Source: a virus | DNA length: 64,000 nt | Direction: 5' to 3' (one strand) | Virus record (IMG/VR): IMGVR_UViG_3300049846_002100 | Location: 1 to 64,000 of that record | Shown: positions 58,756 through 64,000 of the stretch, in pieces | Position numbering within the stretch: position 1 is the first letter of the stretch | How the letters are laid out: each line of letters opens with the position of its first letter | Position numbers and translations under genes: made by a program | The notes under the pieces: generated by a model | Told to the model about the DNA's origin: nothing | Seen by the model: only the letters and a program-made list of their open reading frames with translations | The model's database searches: none

Positions 58756-60476
58756 GCGGCCCTCCCGGCCCAAACAAGGGCTGCCTGTTTGATCACCCAC
58801 CCAACGTCAGAGCCTACGTCGGTTTTGAGCTGATCCAACATAGAACGCTTCGGCCTCTCGGGACGCTCTGCCTTCCGGGTCAGGAACAAGCGAAGCTCGT
58901 CACCAGATGGCCGCTTGCCCGCCTGCCATTCAGCCAACAGGCGCCGGCACAAACGCAGATCCGTAGGGTCGTTCGCATCGAAGTAGCGGAGCGTATCCTC
59001 GACATCGAAGCCAAGGTCTTGGCTCATCCGGTCGAAGAGCTTGGCCTCCCCAAATTTCATGTCCGCGAGGTCATCGACCTCCTTCAAAAGAAGTCGGACA
59101 ACACCAGGGGACTTGACCTCAACAAGGTCCCCAAACTCTTCAATGGCCCTTGCTCCGGTCTCCTCCGGGACGATGAGGCTGTCATCGGCCGCCTGTAGGA
59201 GGGCCGCGACTACACCTTGCTCGTCGGTCACCTTACGCCCAAACGTGGCCTCAACCACCTGCACGAGGGGCTTCCAATCGCCCCTCTGCACGTCGTGTAG
59301 GAAATCTACGACTGCGGACGCCCATCGCGTCCGTTTGTCCGGGAAATTCACCATCTCGGGCTCCGGGAACCGCTTCTTGGGGTCAAGGGCGCCGGTGGGA
59401 AGGCCCGTCGTGCCCACCACCTTCTCCAGGAACCCCTTGCTCGTCGCAGCCTTCTCAAAGTCCGCAAGCAGACGGTCATACCCGTCTCGAATTGCCGCGA
59501 CCCCTGCATCCACCAAGAAGTGGAGGTGATCGTAGCGGTCCGTGAAGGTCAAGTATGGCGCATACTTCTCCCGCGCCTTGGACTTCATGGCGTCGGCTTG
59601 GGCGCGAGCCGTGTCGACGAAGCGTGCACGGTACCCATCAAGATCCTCATATATCCGGACGACGACATCCGAAGGAGCGCGACCCTGAAAAACCTTCGTC
59701 AACGCTGCCCGTATCTCCTGGAGATGGGCCTTGCGCTCGCGGTTGTTGCGGCGAGAGATCACCGCCTTTACCACGTCCATGACGCCGGTGTGATCCGTCA
59801 CTGTTAGCCCATTCTTCTGAGCGATTCGGCGGATGGCCAGACAGCCTTCAAGGGCCTTGTTTCCTGCCTCTTTAGCCGGCGTCCGCATGTCCAGCATGTT
59901 GAGCATGCGGATAGGCTCATTCAACGCGTACATGTGTTGGATGATCGGGAAGTCATCCCCGGTACCAGCCGCTTGGAGGAACTCGCGAATCGCGGCCTCC
60001 AACGCCACCAGCTCATCACCTTCCGACTGTCCGATACCCCTCGTCTTAAGGCCAACCTGACGACGCCGAAGCTCTTTGATCTGGCGGTTGATCAGACTCT
60101 CAAGCGAGGACAGGTCCGTCTTAAAGGATATATGCAGGAAGTTGACGATGCACTCGGAGCCGATCAGAAGGGTCTTCTTTCGACCCTTGTTCAGGATAGG
60201 GAAGTTCCAGGTGATGGGGTGCTTTCCGCATAGTTCGCAGGTAGACCCCTCATCCCGGAAGGGAGCGCCCTTCCGGGACCACTCCTTGATCGCTTCCTTC
60301 AGTTCCTTGCTGACGGACTCGGACAAGAGCTTGTCCTTGATCGTCTGCCAGTAAACTTCGCTCGTGTTCGGCGGCCGGAGCTTTAGCTCTTCCAGGTCCC
60401 GCAGGGCCCTCGCAACCTCGGGGAGGTCGTTGATGGTCGCCCCAAGCGGGCCTCTGGTGGCGCAGATCAGGAACAT
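58752..60476 (-). CDS. Hypothetical protein with Cys-rich motif, 574 residues
   Basis: Start ATG 60476 with GAGGAGAG in front. Residues about 75-110 contain STCELCGKHPITWNFPILNK, then KTLLIGSECIVNFL, a CxxC...GSxC pattern suggesting a metal site. The rest is helical and includes SSLESLINRQIKELRRRQVG and RRLLAEWQAGKRPSGDELRL. It overlaps the nitrilase gene by ATGA and so is likely cotranscribed with it. It contains a perfect 11-bp hairpin (60253-60278). Function unknown. Confidence 0.65.
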   Translation of the reverse strand: MFLICATRGPLGATINDLPEVARALRDLEELKLRPPNTSEVYWQTIKDKLLSESVSKELKEAIKEWSRKGAPFRDEGSTCELCGKHPITWNFPILNKGRKKTLLIGSECIVNFLHISFKTDLSSLESLINRQIKELRRRQVGLKTRGIGQSEGDELVALEAAIREFLQAAGTGDDFPIIQHMYALNEPIRMLNMLDMRTPAKEAGNKALEGCLAIRRIAQKNGLTVTDHTGVMDVVKAVISRRNNRERKAHLQEIRAALTKVFQGRAPSDVVVRIYEDLDGYRARFVDTARAQADAMKSKAREKYAPYLTFTDRYDHLHFLVDAGVAAIRDGYDRLLADFEKAATSKGFLEKVVGTTGLPTGALDPKKRFPEPEMVNFPDKRTRWASAVVDFLHDVQRGDWKPLVQVVEATFGRKVTDEQGVVAALLQAADDSLIVPEETGARAIEEFGDLVEVKSPGVVRLLLKEVDDLADMKFGEAKLFDRMSQDLGFDVEDTLRYFDANDPTDLRLCRRLLAEWQAGKRPSGDELRLFLTRKAERPERPKRSMLDQLKTDVGSDVGWVIKQAALVWAGRAA

Positions 60477-60512
60477 TCGCAGCTCTCCTCGTGAGAGAGC
60501 CGCAATAAGTGC

Positions 60513-60902
60513 CTAAACGGTGTCGCTCGGGAACTGCCGGCGCCAGTGCGGGCTTGAAGTACCCCGGAACGTCTTCGGGAGCCGAGCCACGGCCTGCATC
60601 GTCGCATGAGGAACCGGGCCTACTCGACCGTTGGGGAACCGGACCTGGTAGACCTCGTTCGGGGCGATAACTCCTCGCCCCGTGATGAAGATCGAATCCA
60701 AGATCCGCTCGATGTTTGGGATGTCGGCCCGACAACGGGCAAACCGGGTGGTCCCCAAGGTGATCGTATCCAGCACCTCCAAGGTGTTGAACACGATGTT
60801 CGCCGTGCTCGCGGTCTTGAGGATCAGGTTGGCCGCGTCGGTCACCGTCTCCAGATTGCCACGCATTTGCACCCCAAAGTGCACCCATGTCTTCGCTGTC
60901 AT
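60513..60902 (-). CDS. Hypothetical protein, 129 residues
   Basis: ATG 60902 overlaps the ThyX-like stop (ATGA). MTAKTWVHFGVQMRGNLETV TDAANLILKTASTANIVFNT and IERILDSIFITGRGVIAPNE VYQVRFPNGRVGPVPHATMQ suggest a small alpha/beta domain. Likely cotranscribed with the ThyX-like gene; function unknown. Confidence 0.6.
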   Translation of the reverse strand: MTAKTWVHFGVQMRGNLETVTDAANLILKTASTANIVFNTLEVLDTITLGTTRFARCRADIPNIERILDSIFITGRGVIAPNEVYQVRFPNGRVGPVPHATMQAVARLPKTFRGTSSPHWRRQFPSDTV

Positions 60903-62230
60903 GTCTTCACCACGATGGTTTGAGCGCCTCTCCGAACATCCCAGTCATCCGAGTCCACATCGACGTGGATCGGCACTTCAGGGAGAGCGTCTTGGAACTG
61001 AGCGGCCATCCGATGAATGGCTTGGCGAAGCGTCGCGTGAACCGTCTTCGCCGATCGGATCTCCAGGACGTAGACCGCCGCAGGCAACGCGTACGTCACC
61101 TGGCACGGCATCCTGAATCCTAGCGCCGTGTAGTATTGGCGAACAACAGGGTCATCGGTGACCTGTTCGATCTCGTACGTCTGCTGGACGATGAGATCCA
61201 TCGCTGTCTGCGCCAAGTACGAGGGGAGCTGGTTGATGTACCAGGACTCGAATCCGTATTTCGTCGTGAGCAGCGGCATCCGGCAGACGCCGTTGCGGTG
61301 GCGTTGTATATCACGGAAGGAGCCGAAGTCGAGAAGGAACCGCCAGGTGACCTGGCCGAGCCCTGACATGAAGTGCGGGAGCACGACGCCGCGAGGCCGA
61401 GTTGAGATCAGCTCGGAGAACTTGGCCAGCTCGCTGTGGTCGACAGTCGAGCCGAACTCTGGGCCGTCCGTTGGGAGGTAGGTGCACGTCTCAGCTAGCC
61501 TTCTCTCCCATGCTTCTCGTGCGGCCTGCCCTTCCGTCTTCCTCACACCGGTCACGGACGGGAGGCTCGCGTCGAGACCGCTCGACGGGTACTGCTCGTG
61601 GAGAAGCGATCGCAGTGTGTTGCCGATGCGCCGGATCTCCTCCGAGGGGTGGTTCGTCAGGTGCGTGAGATGGTCCCCGGCCTGACGAAGGTTCGAGTGC
61701 CAGGAGAGCTGCGTGGTGATGCCGGCGGGTAGAAACGCACGCCGGATATCGAACGACCTAGCGTTCACCGCGCGCTCGTAGTTCTCACGCGTCTTCTCTG
61801 TCTTCAAGTCCTCGCTCGTCGGTGGGTACTTTTCCCGGATGAGTTGGACGGTGGGCTCGTGGCTCGCCTTATAGAACTCCATCCATCGACGGAGGATCTC
61901 ACCAGAGCGGGAGGAGCCGACAGGGTCCTCGATCCGTCGCAAGCCCATCTTCACGTACCGAGAGGACGTTTCCTGGCCATTGTACAATGGCCAATCCTGG
62001 ATGGCTTTGGCCGCCAGCATGCTCACGTCTTCGATAAAGATCGTTGTACTCCCACAGTCGGCGATGCTCTTGTGACCATAACCCACGACGAAGTTCTCCA
62101 TGAACTTGCCGGATCCAACCCGTCGAACTTTCTCCAGGTGTGTGTCTACCGACTCCGCGCTCCGCGAGTACAATGCCTGCAACATTGCGACATCTTCAGG
62201 GTTTAGATCATCGATAACTCTGAGCTTCAT
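60899..62230 (-). CDS. thyX-like: Tandem ThyX-like (flavin-dependent thymidylate synthase) protein
   Basis: 443 residues, about twice a normal ThyX. The N-terminal half has the ThyX pattern FVVGYGHKSIADCGSTTIFI, EDVSMLAAKA and NGQETSSRYVKM (about 77-95), but where RHR belongs it reads IQDW. The C-terminal half has TWRFLLDFGSFRDIQRHRNG VCRMPLL (RHR at 310-312) without the usual trailing Ser. So the signature RHRx7S is split between the halves. It may methylate dUMP, or a modified dUMP, with flavin and folate; activity is plausible only if the halves cooperate. The neighbours are a 5'-nucleotidase and, further off, a dNMP kinase. Confidence 0.78.
   Translation of the reverse strand: MKLRVIDDLNPEDVAMLQALYSRSAESVDTHLEKVRRVGSGKFMENFVVGYGHKSIADCGSTTIFIEDVSMLAAKAIQDWPLYNGQETSSRYVKMGLRRIEDPVGSSRSGEILRRWMEFYKASHEPTVQLIREKYPPTSEDLKTEKTRENYERAVNARSFDIRRAFLPAGITTQLSWHSNLRQAGDHLTHLTNHPSEEIRRIGNTLRSLLHEQYPSSGLDASLPSVTGVRKTEGQAAREAWERRLAETCTYLPTDGPEFGSTVDHSELAKFSELISTRPRGVVLPHFMSGLGQVTWRFLLDFGSFRDIQRHRNGVCRMPLLTTKYGFESWYINQLPSYLAQTAMDLIVQQTYEIEQVTDDPVVRQYYTALGFRMPCQVTYALPAAVYVLEIRSAKTVHATLRQAIHRMAAQFQDALPEVPIHVDVDSDDWDVRRGAQTIVVKT
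61974..61993. repeat. Perfect 20-bp palindrome within the ThyX-like gene
   Basis: TGGCCATTGTACAATGGCCA lies in the codons for DWPLYNG, exactly where the missing RHR of the N-terminal half should be. It could be a recognition site or a chance result of codon choice. Confidence 0.8.
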
Positions 62231-62785
62231 TCAGGCACTCCCGGGGTTAATATGATTGAAAATCTTCCGAATAAGGCTCAAGAACTCATCGTACGAACGA
62301 GAGCCCTTGCAGTTATTACAATCCGTGCAACAAGGCACACAGTTGCTCAGCACGTACCCAATACTGTTGTTTTTACGGTCGATGCCATTAAACCTATATG
62401 ACGTGTAGCCCTTGTTGTTGAAAACGATTGTTCGACTTGGGGCCGCGCCGCAATAATGGCAAGCTGACACAGTCAAACAGTGGAATTCATCCAAGTTCAA
62501 TCGAAAGAAGAGCCCCCGCTTCTTTGCACTGTGGTGGTATCTAGATATTAACGCTTTCATACCGCTTACACCATCCGGCGCCCTGCGGTTCTGATTTGTT
62601 TCTCGACTCCAACACCCACAGGAAACACACCGTCCCGAGCTAAGAGTGGCTGCGCTAACTTGATGTTCGGCCCCACAATCACACAAACATGCCCATCGAG
62701 CGCTACCCCCACGCTCTTTACCAACGCGATTGGTAACCATAAGCCGGCCAAACCGCTGGCCAGTTAGATCAACGAAGCGTCCCAT
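62231..62785 (-). CDS. HNH homing endonuclease with N-terminal zinc module
   Basis: 184 residues. An N-terminal DNA-binding module, VDLTGQRFGRLMVTNRVGKE, WACLCDCGAEHQVSAATLSS, CVSCGCW, is typical of AP2-like HNH homing enzymes. The nuclease core has CHYCGAAPSRT, NGIDRKNNSIGYVLSNCVPC and CTDCNNCKGSRSYDEFLSLI. It is noticeably richer in A+T than its neighbours, as expected of a recent arrival. It sits between the nucleotidase and ThyX-like genes, ending directly before the ThyX ATG (TGAATG). Likely active. Confidence 0.88.
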   Translation of the reverse strand: MGRFVDLTGQRFGRLMVTNRVGKERGGSARWACLCDCGAEHQVSAATLSSGRCVSCGCWSRETNQNRRAPDGVSGMKALISRYHHSAKKRGLFFRLNLDEFHCLTVSACHYCGAAPSRTIVFNNKGYTSYRFNGIDRKNNSIGYVLSNCVPCCTDCNNCKGSRSYDEFLSLIRKIFNHINPGSA

Positions 62786-62795
62786 CACGCCCCTT

Positions 62796-63389
62796 TCACT
62801 TCAGGGGACACAAGGCGCGCACCCCGTTGATCACCTCTTGCCAATTCGCGACACGAACGCCGATGTTTTCGGATCGCGTATGGGGGTAATCCCACAGCAT
62901 GCCGGTGCCGTGCGGGTGGTGTTCCAACCACTTCTCGATGTTCAGAGGCTTGTCATCGACGAGCACATCACCCACGACTACATACTTGGCCGCGGTGTGG
63001 ACCGTGTGAGGTATGTCGATCTGAAAGTGCTCGCGAAGCCAGAGTGTTCGTTCATACACCCACGTTTCCGTGTGGTACGGCGAGGTTACGACGTAGACAT
63101 CGCAAAAAGACTGAAGCTCGCGGACTGCCTCGACGGCCCCTTCGGTCGGCTTGATGGACCAACACCATCCTGGCTTTTCCAGCTCTCCGAGGACGGTGTC
63201 TCTGAACTCTGCGGGGATGGCGGCGAATAGGTCCCACGACGAGAAGTCGTGAATGGCCCAAGCCCGCTTCGTGTGGTGTGAGAGTATCTGAAGAAACGGC
63301 GTGGTGAAGTCCCCAAGGACATCATCAACGTCCAGGAGCACCCTCTTCCGAGCCCGACTTCGGACAGTCCTGTGAGTCGCTTGGTGCAT
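62796..63389 (-). CDS. 5'-(deoxyribo)nucleotidase, NT5C-like
   Basis: 197 residues. The HAD motif I is RVLLDVDDVLGDFTTPFL; CDVYVVTSPYHTETWVYERT gives motif II and GDVLVDDKPLNIEKWLEHHP gives motif IV. This is the family that removes phosphate from dNMPs. Next to the ThyX-like gene it could tune dUMP/dTMP pools, or discard an unwanted nucleotide while a modified base is used. The homing endonuclease inserted downstream separates the two. Confidence 0.85.
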   Translation of the reverse strand: MHQATHRTVRSRARKRVLLDVDDVLGDFTTPFLQILSHHTKRAWAIHDFSSWDLFAAIPAEFRDTVLGELEKPGWCWSIKPTEGAVEAVRELQSFCDVYVVTSPYHTETWVYERTLWLREHFQIDIPHTVHTAAKYVVVGDVLVDDKPLNIEKWLEHHPHGTGMLWDYPHTRSENIGVRVANWQEVINGVRALCPLK

Positions 63390-63435
63390 GCATCACTCCA
63401 CGCCCACCGGGAACCTAGGGAGTGATGTCTCTGGT

Positions 63436-63699
63436 TCAGCCGGCGAGCTGAAGGGCTCCTACACCGAGAAAGACGTAACCATGTCGAACACCACACCGCG
63501 ACGACTCACTCGGCGTGAGGTGCCGAAGCAAACCCTCAGTCACGAGGCTTTCCAACAGCTTTTCCGTCTCAGCGAGGGTCGCCCACCATCCAAGGTGCAT
63601 AGCGACAGCACCAATGAGTAACGGCCGGGAGGCATTACGCGCGTACTCCAACACGAGGCGGCGGACTTCATGAGGGGCGGGACGGGTCGTCTTCAACAT
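63436..63699 (-). CDS. Small winged-helix-like protein, 87 residues
   Basis: From ATG 63699, within the end of the upstream gene (32-base overlap). MLKTTRPAPHEVRRLVLEYA RNASRPLLIGAVAMHLGWWA, TEKLLESLVTEGLLRHLTP reads as helix-helix-helix with a wing, a common DNA-binding regulator. No match to a named family. Confidence 0.5.
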   Translation of the reverse strand: MLKTTRPAPHEVRRLVLEYARNASRPLLIGAVAMHLGWWATLAETEKLLESLVTEGLLRHLTPSESSRCGVRHGYVFLGVGALQLAG

Positions 63700-63955
63700 A
63701 GGCTTCCTCCGACGGCAGAACGTGGTCTGTGGCCGTGGGAAGCTGCCCCACGGCCATTTCGGGAGGTACCGTCTCAAGTGAGTCGAGACGGTACTCCTTA
63801 ATGATCCGTATACCTTCACCGAGGAGGCCAGTGCGGAACGACTCGATGTCGTCGATCGTAGTGTTGAATGTGTTGCAACCCCGCTCCAACACTACCCTTA
63901 TCGAGGGTAGTGTGATCTCACCAGGGGACCACACGACAAACGAGTAGAAGCCCAT
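63668..63955 (-). CDS. Hypothetical protein, 95 residues
   Basis: MGFYSFVVWSPGEITLPSIR then IESFRTGLLGEGIRIIKEYR, small alpha/beta. It overlaps the following gene and contains a 10-bp hairpin (63889-63913). The window ends 45 bases upstream, so its promoter is probably outside. Function unknown. Confidence 0.55.
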   Translation of the reverse strand: MGFYSFVVWSPGEITLPSIRVVLERGCNTFNTTIDDIESFRTGLLGEGIRIIKEYRLDSLETVPPEMAVGQLPTATDHVLPSEEAYVEDDPSRPS

Positions 63956-64000
63956 CGGTTCATAACCCTTCCGTCACAAGAGGATTAGTTGAGAAGCTCG

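Noticed and set aside
63388-63621. Plus-strand frame of 77 residues opposite the winged-helix gene
   Set aside because: Low-complexity, antisense to a better supported gene and without a clear ribosome-binding site.
1-64000. tRNA genes, CRISPR arrays, insertion sequences, integrase or attachment sites
   Set aside because: I looked for cloverleaf ends, regular repeat-spacer patterns, transposase motifs and recombinase motifs and saw none; a tRNA scan would be needed to be sure.

Overview
This window is part of a large tailed-phage genome, or a jumbo-phage-like prophage, with a contractile-type baseplate. It has about 60 tightly packed genes, many four-base stop/start overlaps, a moderately high G+C content and a full tail module. 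I see no host housekeeping genes, tRNAs, insertion sequences or CRISPR arrays. Cell-wall hydrolases (two transglycosylase-like, one lysozyme-like, one M15 peptidase) and a lipoprotein-type signal peptide suggest a bacterial, probably Gram-negative, host. The host cannot be named from sequence alone.

Positions 1-36.7 kb hold a single minus-strand structural operon, read from high to low coordinates. It begins with an HU-like protein and two unknown proteins. The tail tube, two putative tail-assembly chaperones and the tape measure follow. Next come two paralogous tail/baseplate proteins (one fused to a lytic transglycosylase), a gpD-like hub, a gpV-like spike, small spike-associated proteins, a 2014-residue virion protein, a 733-residue structural protein, a gp25/W-like protein, a baseplate J-like protein, a gpI-like protein and a partial virion protein cut by the window edge. 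No sheath, capsid, portal or terminase gene is visible.

Positions 36.8-64 kb hold an accessory region with genes on alternating strands. It contains an HD phosphohydrolase, a deoxyribosyltransferase-Nudix fusion, a dNMP kinase, a zeta-toxin-like kinase, several endolysins, a topoisomerase-type zinc-finger protein, a PLD-family lipoprotein, an RlaP-like nucleotidyltransferase, a 2H phosphoesterase, a papain-like protease, small histone-like basic proteins, a nitrilase-family amidase, a tandem ThyX-like protein and a 5'-nucleotidase. Many others are unrecognised.

The most striking theme is a dense load of homing endonucleases: five intact-looking and four decayed. Nearly all sit exactly at junctions between genes, where their last bases supply the ribosome-binding site or start overlap of the next gene. 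Other items worth attention are the ThyX-like protein whose signature is split between its two halves, a divergent gene pair sharing bases of their start codons, a palindromic two-way promoter candidate, a recurring GGTGTA motif near gene starts, and several long perfect inverted repeats inside coding regions.
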